Source: Flavobacteriaceae bacterium UBA1682
Lineage (GTDB): Bacteria; Bacteroidota; Bacteroidia; Flavobacteriales; Flavobacteriaceae
Assembly (NCBI GenBank): GCA_002320285.1
Contig: DCKE01000024.1
Location: 21,494-85,493, forward strand
DNA length: 64,000 nucleotides
Direction: 5' to 3'
Positions 55,846-64,000 of the stretch are shown here, one piece after another. Both the position numbers and the translations under genes were made by a program. The stretch's first letter is position 1. Each line of letters begins with the position of its first letter. The notes beneath the pieces were generated by a model. It searched no databases. It worked only from the letters and a program-made list of their open reading frames with translations, and had not been told where the DNA came from.

Positions 55846-55965
55846 TTTTATAACTTATAAAGACTCTATATAAGCTCTGAGCCCTTTTAATTAAGGCTTA
55901 TTTAGCTTTTTTTTCAATTATTAAAATAAATTAATGTTTAAATTGCACTATTAAAATTTGAATTG

Positions 55966-57741
55966 ATGAAACATATAGAAAAGTTAGCGGCCATTCGCGA
56001 ACTGATGACTAAAAATAATATTGATGCTTACATTATTCCGTCGTCAGATCCACATATCAGTGAATATTTACCAGCGCATTACCGTTGTATTTCCTGGATT
56101 TCAGGCTTTACTGGTTCGGCTGGAACCTTAATGATTACACAAGATTTTGCAGGTTTATGGACGGATTCTCGTTATTTTGTTCAAGCAAAACAACAATTAG
56201 ACGGTTCGGGATTTGAATTGGTTAAGCTTAAAGTACAACATGCACCGGAATATGCCGAGTGGTTAACCGAAAAATTATCAGCAGGACAAACCGTTGCTTT
56301 TGATGGTAATTTAGCTTCATTGATGGTTGCTAATACAGTTAAAAGTCTATTAGAACCGTTAGGGATGAATGTTAATGGGCATGTTGATTTGTTAAGCCCA
56401 ATTTGGGAAGGTAGACCGAGTTTACCAATGAATCCAGCTTATCTATTGACGGTTGCTGATACCGGAATGTCTACTTCGGAAAAACTGGCTGCAGTGCGTG
56501 CCGATATGAAAAAACTTCGTGCAGAGGCACATTTGATATCTTCTTTAGACGATTTAGCTTGGTTGTTAAATATTCGCGGAACCGATGTTAACTGTAACCC
56601 CGTTGTGTTAGGTTTTGTATATTTAACTCAAAAGGATGCTTTCCTATTTATTGCTGATGGCAAATTATCAGAAACTGCAACAGCAGAATTGAACGATTAT
56701 GGCGTAAATGTTAAATCGTACGAATCGATTTACAGCACCATTAAATCGTTGACTGTATCTAGTATTTTGGTTGATCCAAAACGCACTTGCTTTGCTGTTT
56801 ATGACGCGATTCCGGCTGCTTTAAATATTATTGAAGATTTAAATCCATCCACTATGTTGAAAGCGGTCAAAAATCAAGTGGAATTGGATCATATTCGTGA
56901 CACCATGATTAATGATGGAGTAGCGATGACCAAGTTTTTTAAATGGGTAGAGGAGCATGTTGCTGAGGGTAATTTATCTGAAGTTTCGATTGCTGATAAA
57001 TTATTGTCATTCCGTCAAGAACAACCCGGTTTTAAAGATATCTCATTTGGAACCATTGCCGGATATAGAGATCACGGTGCTTTACCGCATTATTCAGCCG
57101 ATGAGGATTCTAACTATATATTAGAACCGAGAAGTTTGCTATTAGTAGACTCAGGCGGACAATACTTGACGGGGACTACAGATATTACCCGTGTGATATC
57201 TTTAGGAGAAATGACGCAAGAAGAAAAAGAAGATTATACCGTGGTTTTAAAAGGAACCATAGAAGGGTCGTCCGCTATTTTTACGAAGGGAACTCGTGGT
57301 TATCAGATAGATGCTATTACACGTCGTCCTATTTGGGCTACTAAACGCAATTATAACCATGGCACAGGACATGGAGTAGGTTTCTTTTTAAACGTTCATG
57401 AAGGTCCACATACCTTTAATGGAGCGGCAATTGATATTCCAATTCTAAGTGGTATGGTATCATCTATTGAGCCCGGTTTATATAGAGAAGGTAAACACGG
57501 AATTCGCATTGAAAATCTCGTAGTGTCCAAAGAACTTGAAAGCAATCAATTCGGTGATTTTATGGATTTTGAAACCCTAACTATCTGTTATATAGATACT
57601 AGTTTAGTAGAAAAAACCTTGCTTCACCAAGAGCACTTAGATTGGTTAAATAAGTATAATCAATGGGTGTTTGAAAAACTTGCTCCAAAATTAAGTGATT
57701 CAGAGAAAATGTGGTTGCGCTTAAAAACGAAAGCGATATAA
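55966..57741 (+). CDS. Xaa-Pro aminopeptidase (aminopeptidase P family)
   Basis: Start at ATG 55966; a TTG one codon upstream gives a duplicate Met. The 591-residue length fits the three-domain aminopeptidase P found in Bacteroidota and eukaryotes. It contains a creatinase-like N-terminus (YIIPSSDPHISEYLP). The C-terminal pita-bread domain has LLVDSGGQYLTGTTDITR (two Asp ligands), HGTGHGVGFFLNVHEGPH (His), IEPGLYREG (Glu) and RIENLVV (Glu), which hold two metals. It removes N-terminal residues before proline. Cytosolic, no signal peptide. Confidence 0.93.
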   Translation: MKHIEKLAAIRELMTKNNIDAYIIPSSDPHISEYLPAHYRCISWISGFTGSAGTLMITQDFAGLWTDSRYFVQAKQQLDGSGFELVKLKVQHAPEYAEWLTEKLSAGQTVAFDGNLASLMVANTVKSLLEPLGMNVNGHVDLLSPIWEGRPSLPMNPAYLLTVADTGMSTSEKLAAVRADMKKLRAEAHLISSLDDLAWLLNIRGTDVNCNPVVLGFVYLTQKDAFLFIADGKLSETATAELNDYGVNVKSYESIYSTIKSLTVSSILVDPKRTCFAVYDAIPAALNIIEDLNPSTMLKAVKNQVELDHIRDTMINDGVAMTKFFKWVEEHVAEGNLSEVSIADKLLSFRQEQPGFKDISFGTIAGYRDHGALPHYSADEDSNYILEPRSLLLVDSGGQYLTGTTDITRVISLGEMTQEEKEDYTVVLKGTIEGSSAIFTKGTRGYQIDAITRRPIWATKRNYNHGTGHGVGFFLNVHEGPHTFNGAAIDIPILSGMVSSIEPGLYREGKHGIRIENLVVSKELESNQFGDFMDFETLTICYIDTSLVEKTLLHQEHLDWLNKYNQWVFEKLAPKLSDSEKMWLRLKTKAI

Positions 57742-58379
57742 TCTAATCAACATATTTTTTAAAACTTCCTAAAGTAGTAGTATTTTAGGAAGTTTTTTTT
57801 TGGGGGGAGTTCAAAGGGGAGCATGCAGTAATTGTAACTGTAGTAGAGAAAGTGGTCGTCAGCCCTTTTTATATCGAAAGCTGTTTATTGGATGACTATA
57901 AAATTAGATTTAATAAGGATTCTTTGCCAATAAATGTTTCTATAGTATGTAATTGTTTGCGTTTTAAAACCTAAGATTCACCAATATATTTTTTTAACAT
58001 AAAAAGACAAAAAGAGCATATACTAAGGTAAAAAGTAAATCGTTGTTTTATGAAGAATGGTTTAAAAGTTTATATATAATTTGTTTTTATTAGTGTATTT
58101 TTGTTTATCATACAATTTTTCATCACTAGCACCCTAGGGATTTTAAGAAAAATTTTTTTGAAGTAGCCTCTTATCATAACAAGTTAACTATTAACTTACT
58201 ACCTAGTATTGTAATCATTTTAGATGATGGTGAGGACATTGGGATAGTGATAGATGGTCTATACTTGCAGTGGTCAGATCAAATGCTATGGATGCTATAA
58301 TTGAATGAGACTTTGGGATGTCATAAAACCAATTATTTTATAAATATTAAAATAGCAACCAATTAGTGTCTTTTAGAAA
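57742..58379. other. Long intergenic region before the TPR/HTH regulator
   Basis: No gene seen in 638 bases. It has the aminopeptidase terminator at the left end, a TATTTTTG (58096-58103) that may be a -7 element, and A+T-rich leader-like DNA to the regulator start. No repeat or RNA motif is recognised. Confidence 0.4.
57760..57801 (+). terminator. Intrinsic terminator after the aminopeptidase gene
   Basis: AAAACTTCCTAAA pairs with TTTAGGAAGTTTT and ends in a T run. Confidence 0.85.
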
Positions 58380-60152
58380 ATGAGCTCAAGTTTAAAAAAA
58401 TATCTCCTTTATTTAGCTATTTCTCTATTAATAGTTATTACTGTATTTATGCTTAATAGAACGAATACCGTACCTCTTAATCCTATAGCATCCACTAAGC
58501 TATCTGGTATACATATGGATTCTTTATTATTACAGGGATCTAAAAATGCAGAGGTGACTTTAAATAAATTTAAGAATACCAATTTTGACGACTTAACGAA
58601 GGAAGAAAGAACGACTTTTTCTACCTATAAGATCATTATATTTTTAGAAAAGAATGAATTAGACAGTATACCTTATTATACAAACGAGGCTTTAAATAAT
58701 GCCGCGGAAATTAAAAATGATCGTATTCAATCTCGTTTATATTATACTTTGGGGTCTTATTATCGGTTAATTGGCGATTACTCGAAGAGTTTGGAGTATT
58801 CTTTAAAGGGATTATCTTTTACTCCTGAAAACTCCAAAGAAAAGATTGATCTGTACAACAATTTAGGGGGTATATATTTTGAGTTGGACGATTATGATTT
58901 AGCTCTAGATTATTTACAAAAATCGTATCAAGGCGCTACTTCGCTTAAAGATATTAAAAGAACTGCTATAGGTTATGCTAACATAGGAAATGTGTATTTG
59001 ATAACCGAAAATTATATTCCGGCTAAAAATAACCTTAGGCATTCCTGTCTTTATTTTGAAAAGGTTAATGATACGGTAAATATGATTAAAAGCTTAACTT
59101 CTATCAGCAAAATCGAGTTGATGCAGCATAATTTTGCAGCGGCTTTATCATACTTGGACCAAGCGAAAGATTTAAGCTTAAATACGGAAGTAAATGCGCA
59201 GTTGGCCTTGGTTTTTCAGCACTACGGGAATGCTTATGGAGGTAAAAAAGAATATCAGACTGCTATAGATTATTATAATAAAGCTTACAAATTGTCTGAT
59301 GAAAATCAAATAGCTCGAGATAAAATGAATGCTTTGGATGGACTTGCTCGCAATTATAATAAATTGCAGAAATACAAAGAAGCCAATGAAAGTTTAAATC
59401 AATATCATCATATAAAAGACAGCATCTATGGTGTAAAGGTTCGACAAAAAATTGAAGAATTGAAATGGAGTACAGTTATCCATGATCAAAAACTAAAAAA
59501 TGAACTGCTGTATAAAGAGGTTGAAACAGAAAAATTGAATAAGTCTAACTTGACTAAGACTTATATCATTATCATCGTAATAATTTTATTGATAGTCGTT
59601 TTCCTGTGGATGCTGTATAAGAACAATAAAAAGTCTTTGCAGATAGCTAATTTGTCCAACGATCTCTTGTCGGATAAAATTGAAGCAGAGACCAATCTCA
59701 AATTAATTCAAGAGGTACAGTTTCAGCAGGAGTTGGAAATTAGAAACAAAGAGCTCATTTCGTTAAACATCTTAATTCTGGCTAAGAATAAAATCTTTAA
59801 TGATATAGAGAGCATCATTGAGAATGGAGGTCGTAATTTTGAAGAGACACTTTTTGAGTTGAAAAACATCATTAAGTCCAACCGCAATCAGGAGAATGAT
59901 TGGGAGAAATTTAAAAATGTTTTTGAGTCTGTGCATCCGGATTTTTTTAAGACGATTAAAGATAAATTTCCGCAACTTTCCAAAACGGAAATTAGAGTTT
60001 GCACGTATATTAAGATGAACATGCCCAGTACAGAAATTTGCGAAATGTTAAATATAAACCAAAATAGTTTAAATAAAGGCCGATACCGAATTCGGAAAAA
60101 ATTGGATCTATTAGGAACAGAAGATTTGGATGAATTTGTCAAATCTTGGTGA
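58380..60152 (+). CDS. TPR-containing membrane regulator with C-terminal HTH
   Basis: A 590-residue protein of a type common in Bacteroidota. The N-terminus has one hydrophobic segment (LLYLAISLLIVITVFML). From about 95 to 335 there are TPR-like helices (YYTLGSYYRLIGDYSKSLEYS, YANIGNVYLITENYIPAKNN). A second membrane helix lies at about 395-415, then a coiled coil, then a LuxR-like HTH near 530-578 (LSKTEIRVCTYIKMNMPSTE). The TPR part would sit outside the cytoplasm and the HTH inside. It is directly upstream of a giant modular surface protein, which it may control; that is inferred. Confidence 0.85.
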   Translation: MSSSLKKYLLYLAISLLIVITVFMLNRTNTVPLNPIASTKLSGIHMDSLLLQGSKNAEVTLNKFKNTNFDDLTKEERTTFSTYKIIIFLEKNELDSIPYYTNEALNNAAEIKNDRIQSRLYYTLGSYYRLIGDYSKSLEYSLKGLSFTPENSKEKIDLYNNLGGIYFELDDYDLALDYLQKSYQGATSLKDIKRTAIGYANIGNVYLITENYIPAKNNLRHSCLYFEKVNDTVNMIKSLTSISKIELMQHNFAAALSYLDQAKDLSLNTEVNAQLALVFQHYGNAYGGKKEYQTAIDYYNKAYKLSDENQIARDKMNALDGLARNYNKLQKYKEANESLNQYHHIKDSIYGVKVRQKIEELKWSTVIHDQKLKNELLYKEVETEKLNKSNLTKTYIIIIVIILLIVVFLWMLYKNNKKSLQIANLSNDLLSDKIEAETNLKLIQEVQFQQELEIRNKELISLNILILAKNKIFNDIESIIENGGRNFEETLFELKNIIKSNRNQENDWEKFKNVFESVHPDFFKTIKDKFPQLSKTEIRVCTYIKMNMPSTEICEMLNINQNSLNKGRYRIRKKLDLLGTEDLDEFVKSW

Positions 60153-60310
60153 TTTTAGTTTGGGTATAGATTAAAAGGCTGTTATGTAGGTAATTAGTAT
60201 TGTAGTTAATATTTTCTGTCCATCATTTGTCTATAGGTTATAGTTGGTTAGTTCTGTAGTTGGGCTTATTTTAGCCCTAATTAAAGATTTTTAACCAATT
60301 CTTAACGATT

Positions 60311-63300
60311 ATGAAATTTAGAGTAATTTTTTTGGCAGGGATGGTTGCATTATTGTTCAGTTACTGGCTTTATGCAAACGAAGATGTTAATAGGATTTCC
60401 GGGTTTAGTTTTAAAACGCTATCCAAAGATATCTTAGAACAGCTCAGCGGCGGTAAAGCCGATTTAGCAAAAGGGGTTTTGCAACCCGGCGAATTGTTTG
60501 TTGAAGACTTTGAGGGAACTTCCGCCTGGACTTTCTTTAATGAGCCAACAAACGGTTGGTATATTGGCACTGCAACTCAAAATGGAGGTGCTAAATCTTT
60601 ATATGTTTCCGATAGTAAAGGAGCAACCAATACCTATTCCAATGGAGTTAAAACCATAGAAGTTAGTTTTGGTGTAAGCCCTTCTATTGCTGTACCAACC
60701 AATGCAACAAACTATATATTAAGCTTTGACTGGCTTTCTAATGGGGAAGGAGCAACCTTATATAATGATGATTTAGCGGTTTGGATTGTCCCTGCTACTT
60801 ATAACCCGGTGGTAGGAACGAAATTGAACGCCAATTCAGGTGGAGTTTTATTAAAAGATAAGTTGGGGAAACAACTAACTTTTAAAAGGGAAAATATAGA
60901 AATTAATTTGAGTGCATACGCTGGTAAGGACATTAAAATAGTCTATCAATGGGTTAATAATATGTTTACGCTTTATCAACCACCAGCGTCCATTGATAAC
61001 ATCCGTTTGTATCAACACACCTGTAAAGCACCTTCAGATTTAAAAGTGTCTCAGATCACTTTGAATGGTGCTACCATTAATTGGAATGCTACGGATGCTT
61101 CCATATCAAATTTTGAAGTTTTAGCATCAACTAGTGAGTTATATCCATTAACTAATCAAGGTGTTGTTGCTGTTAACGGAACTAAGAGTTACACCTTTGC
61201 AGGATTGGTTCCCAGTACGTATTATTACGTTTGGTATCGTTCGGTATGTTCGAGCTCCGATAAGAGTTATTGGCAAGGACCAGTTAAATTTATGACGGTT
61301 TGTGGTGTTTTTAAGACACCATTTTATGAAACTTTTGATACCAATTCTCTTAATGTAGAATGTTGGAATTATATACAAAAAAATAGCACGGATGAAACCT
61401 CATTTCAGCTTTCTACTAATTATAGAATGGAAGGTGACCGCGGTTTGATGTTTAATACGAACACGGCTAGTAAAGCACACGATCACGATAGTTATGCAGT
61501 TACACCTACTTTTGATTTTGATGGTGGTTTATACAAATTGACTTATTATTATAAAACATCGCCTTCTGGAGGTAATGAATTTGAAGTGTTGTTGTCGAAA
61601 GACGGCATTGATGCAAGTAAATTTACGACGGTACTCAAAGCGAGACAAAAATATCAAAAATCTGAATATGTAAAAGAAACGATATTTATTCACGGTATTA
61701 CCGGAAAAGTCAATATTGCTTGGCATGTGAATTCGTCAGGAAGCTCTGTTTTTCATATAGATAACGTACGTTTAGAAAGTGTCGTTTGTACAGAACCTTT
61801 ACGATTGGCTGTATCGGATGTTAAAACGAACAGTGCCCAGTTTAATTGGGATGATGCTATAGCTAAAGAGTGGGAATACGCTGTTGTAAAGTCCAATAGT
61901 GGTAAGCCTACTACAGCAGGTACTAAGGTTGGTCAAACCACAGTTGTTGCTACCAAAGATATTGCAGGTAATTCGTTTACTTCTGATACTCAATATGATT
62001 TTTATGTACGCGCTAAGTGTTTGGACGGCACTATGGGTGAATGGATGGGACCCATAACATTTAAAACCGCATGTGATGCTAGAAATGTTCCGTATAAAGA
62101 AAGTTTTGATAGTACAGGTGAAAGTGATTTAGATTGTTGGACTATTTTAGACATCAATAACGATGGTACTGCTTATGGTAATATCTGGAAACAGTCCCAG
62201 TATACCGTTTATAAAGGCGATCGTTGTATGTATTACTCAGGCTCTTCGCCAGAGAACGAAGATTGGTTGATTTCGCCGGGCTTCAATTTAAAAGGCGGAC
62301 TATATGCTGTTACATTCTATTATCAAGTCAATCAAAATACAACAGCAGATTTAGAAGTTAAACTTTCTACCTCTGGCGTATCACCGGCTTCTTTTACAAA
62401 AACGATAGGGACCACTCTTCAGTATAAAGGACCTGTTTATACCAAAAAAGTGGTTTATGTAGATGGAGTTAATGGGGTTGCAAACATTGGTTTTCACGTT
62501 AAAGGAAAGGGTGGAGCTATTCAAATCGATGAATTTAGCATCGAACAGGCTACTTGTCGTATCCCAGATGACTTAATTATTACTAATATCGGAACTGCCA
62601 GTGTGGATTTAACTTGGACAGACCCAACTAGCACTAAATGGGAATACTTTGTAGCTGTCGAAGATGGTTTGAATACACTTCCTGTTGGTTCGGGAACTAG
62701 TGCTGCAACAACTTCAATTAAAGCTACCCGAGTTAACGGTACTAATGTACCGCTAGAGCCCAATAAGGAATACAAAATTTTTGTACGTTCTTCTTGCGGA
62801 CCTGGTTTATACAGCGAATGGGTGGGACCTGTCAAATTCAGAACAGAGTGTTTAATTACACAGATTCCTTATCAGGAAGGGTTTAACAGCAATTCAGAGA
62901 CTCAGTATTGCTGGAAGATCGTTGATGGTAATAACGACAAACCGTGGTATGGTGGTTTTGGATTTTGGTTTGCAGCCGATTACCAAGCTTATGAAGGTGA
63001 TAAGTCGATGTACTTTTCAAACTCAAACGGTCAAAATAATGATGACTGGTTGATGTCGCCGACTTTTAAATTCGATAAAAAGAAGATTTATCGCGTGACT
63101 TATATGCATCGTACCGAACCGGGGGTGAAATCTGAATTTGAAGTGCGTTTATCAACTACTGGAAGAGAAAAAGAAAAATATACTAGGGTTTTATTGGCAA
63201 ACGCTACCTATGATAATGTTCCGTGGAAAAAACACAAGTTTTTACTTTCCGACATCGATGGTGATGTCAGCATTGCTATATATGCTTCAAATTTTAAAAA

Positions 63301-64000
63301 TTGGGGATCGCGCACTTATATCGACGATTTTAGAATCGAAGAAGTGACTACTTGTACAGAACCTTTAAAACAAGGTGCTGAAAACATCACTGGAACCGCT
63401 GCCGATATTTTCTGGGATAACGATTTTGGAACGACCAATTGGGAATATTACGTCAGAAAGAAAGCTTTCTTAATCGCACCGCCACTTACAGATGGTATTG
63501 CGACGAATAAGAATAAAGTGAATGTGACCAAAGATTACTTTGGAGCAAATTTAGAGGGCAATACTTGGTATGAGTTTTATGTGCGTACCCTTTGTGGCGA
63601 CACTTCAAAGACCGAGTGGACAGGACCGTATTATTTTAGAACGGCTTGTACGTATTTCACTTTACCGTATTGGGAAGGTTTTAATGGAGACGACAATTCC
63701 CTGCGATGCTGGTCCATGGTCAATGGCAACAGTGGAGCGAGTTTGTGGAAACAAGGAACGGCTAATTTGTTTGAAGGATCGCATTCGATGAATTTAACAC
63801 AGTCTGGCACTGCTGCTTCTAACGACTGGTTTATCTCTCCGTTGTTTAAAAACCTGGATCCAACCAAGACTTATAGAGTTAAATTCAACTATAAAGGTAC
63901 CGGTGCTGGAACCAACGAAATGGAAGTTTTGGCCTCGACAAAAACGACTGCATTGGCTGATTTTACGCAAGTCATCGCGCCAAAAATGAGTTATACCTCG
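60311..64000 (+). CDS. Giant exported protein with choice-of-anchor-J and fibronectin III modules (3'-truncated)
   Basis: An uninterrupted frame of 1230 codons runs from ATG 60311 to the window end. After a signal segment (VIFLAGMVALLFSYWLYA) the protein alternates two modules. Units of about 160 residues resemble choice-of-anchor-J/MAM-like folds: they open with patterns such as PYKESFDST, PYQEGFNSN and PYWEGFNGD, and contain DWLISPGF. Fibronectin III-like units end in FKTAC, FRTEC or FRTAC. Full sets begin near 60490, 61301, 62071, 62851 and 63646. Such proteins are usually T9SS-exported adhesins, proteases or gliding-associated proteins; the C-terminus that would decide is outside the window. 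Confidence 0.8.
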   Translation, partial: MKFRVIFLAGMVALLFSYWLYANEDVNRISGFSFKTLSKDILEQLSGGKADLAKGVLQPGELFVEDFEGTSAWTFFNEPTNGWYIGTATQNGGAKSLYVSDSKGATNTYSNGVKTIEVSFGVSPSIAVPTNATNYILSFDWLSNGEGATLYNDDLAVWIVPATYNPVVGTKLNANSGGVLLKDKLGKQLTFKRENIEINLSAYAGKDIKIVYQWVNNMFTLYQPPASIDNIRLYQHTCKAPSDLKVSQITLNGATINWNATDASISNFEVLASTSELYPLTNQGVVAVNGTKSYTFAGLVPSTYYYVWYRSVCSSSDKSYWQGPVKFMTVCGVFKTPFYETFDTNSLNVECWNYIQKNSTDETSFQLSTNYRMEGDRGLMFNTNTASKAHDHDSYAVTPTFDFDGGLYKLTYYYKTSPSGGNEFEVLLSKDGIDASKFTTVLKARQKYQKSEYVKETIFIHGITGKVNIAWHVNSSGSSVFHIDNVRLESVVCTEPLRLAVSDVKTNSAQFNWDDAIAKEWEYAVVKSNSGKPTTAGTKVGQTTVVATKDIAGNSFTSDTQYDFYVRAKCLDGTMGEWMGPITFKTACDARNVPYKESFDSTGESDLDCWTILDINNDGTAYGNIWKQSQYTVYKGDRCMYYSGSSPENEDWLISPGFNLKGGLYAVTFYYQVNQNTTADLEVKLSTSGVSPASFTKTIGTTLQYKGPVYTKKVVYVDGVNGVANIGFHVKGKGGAIQIDEFSIEQATCRIPDDLIITNIGTASVDLTWTDPTSTKWEYFVAVEDGLNTLPVGSGTSAATTSIKATRVNGTNVPLEPNKEYKIFVRSSCGPGLYSEWVGPVKFRTECLITQIPYQEGFNSNSETQYCWKIVDGNNDKPWYGGFGFWFAADYQAYEGDKSMYFSNSNGQNNDDWLMSPTFKFDKKKIYRVTYMHRTEPGVKSEFEVRLSTTGREKEKYTRVLLANATYDNVPWKKHKFLLSDIDGDVSIAIYASNFKNWGSRTYIDDFRIEEVTTCTEPLKQGAENITGTAADIFWDNDFGTTNWEYYVRKKAFLIAPPLTDGIATNKNKVNVTKDYFGANLEGNTWYEFYVRTLCGDTSKTEWTGPYYFRTACTYFTLPYWEGFNGDDNSLRCWSMVNGNSGASLWKQGTANLFEGSHSMNLTQSGTAASNDWFISPLFKNLDPTKTYRVKFNYKGTGAGTNEMEVLASTKTTALADFTQVIAPKMSYTS

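Noticed and set aside
1..64000. tRNA, rRNA, CRISPR arrays, phage or insertion sequences
   Set aside because: I looked for T-loop patterns, regularly spaced direct repeats, transposase motifs and terminal inverted repeats and saw none that I could support by eye.

Overview
The window reads as a chromosomal segment of a Bacteroidota bacterium, most likely a member of the Flavobacteriaceae. The evidence is A+T-rich DNA, near absence of Shine-Dalgarno sequences, promoters of the TAnnTTTG type, SusC/SusD-style and T9SS-sorted proteins, a CusA-TolC fusion, FabV, and a dnaX tail typical of flavobacteria. I cannot name the genus. No rRNA, tRNA, CRISPR array, prophage or insertion sequence was recognised.

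Layout. 0-4.7 kb: the end of dnaX, split between two frames at a run of eleven A, then a small conserved protein, CvfB, a DODA-type dioxygenase and a secreted serine hydrolase. 4.9-11.5 kb: cytochrome bd oxidase (cydAB), an MFS efflux gene broken by an in-frame stop beside its divergent HxlR regulator, and an AraC regulator divergent from a zinc alcohol dehydrogenase. 11.6-17.7 kb: a heavy-metal efflux operon (Cys-rich DUF6660-like protein, CusA-TolC fusion, CusB). 18-26 kb: lgt, an ECF sigma factor, a GNAT protein, an AlkC-like repair protein, a T9SS-exported PNGase F-like glycosidase, a SusD relic, a lipoprotein and a YCII pseudogene. 26-30 kb: two AraC regulators, a DUF417/YkgB membrane protein and a siderophore-interacting oxidoreductase.

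30-34.3 kb is the most unusual locus. A small Ig-like T9SS cargo protein lies directly upstream of a 1244-residue exported chimera with two phospholipase D HKD motifs, an RHS/YD-repeat shell, an RHS core and an unrecognised C-terminal tip. It resembles a polymorphic toxin, but no immunity gene is visible. 34.5-39.3 kb: a small outer-membrane barrel protein, an NhaC-family transporter behind a compact SAM-I/S-box-like riboswitch, fabG, fabV and a 53-residue membrane protein. 39.4-46.1 kb: an unknown exported protein and a phosphate-scavenging operon (TonB-dependent receptor, purple acid phosphatase, beta-propeller phytase).

46.4-53.2 kb: a complete thiamine operon thiS-C-E(TenI-like)-D-E-G-H-F, read leftward under a TPP riboswitch. 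53.6-57.7 kb: a lipoprotein, a degraded ORF, an EamA exporter and a Xaa-Pro aminopeptidase. 58.4 kb to the end: a membrane TPR/HTH regulator followed by the first 1230 codons of a very large exported protein built of alternating choice-of-anchor-J-like and fibronectin III-like modules, cut off by the window edge.

Themes: scavenging at the cell surface (glycans, phytate, iron, large adhesin-like proteins) alternates with housekeeping metabolism. Several genes are decayed (MFS, YCII, SusD and the ORF upstream of the EamA exporter), which points to ongoing loss of accessory functions.
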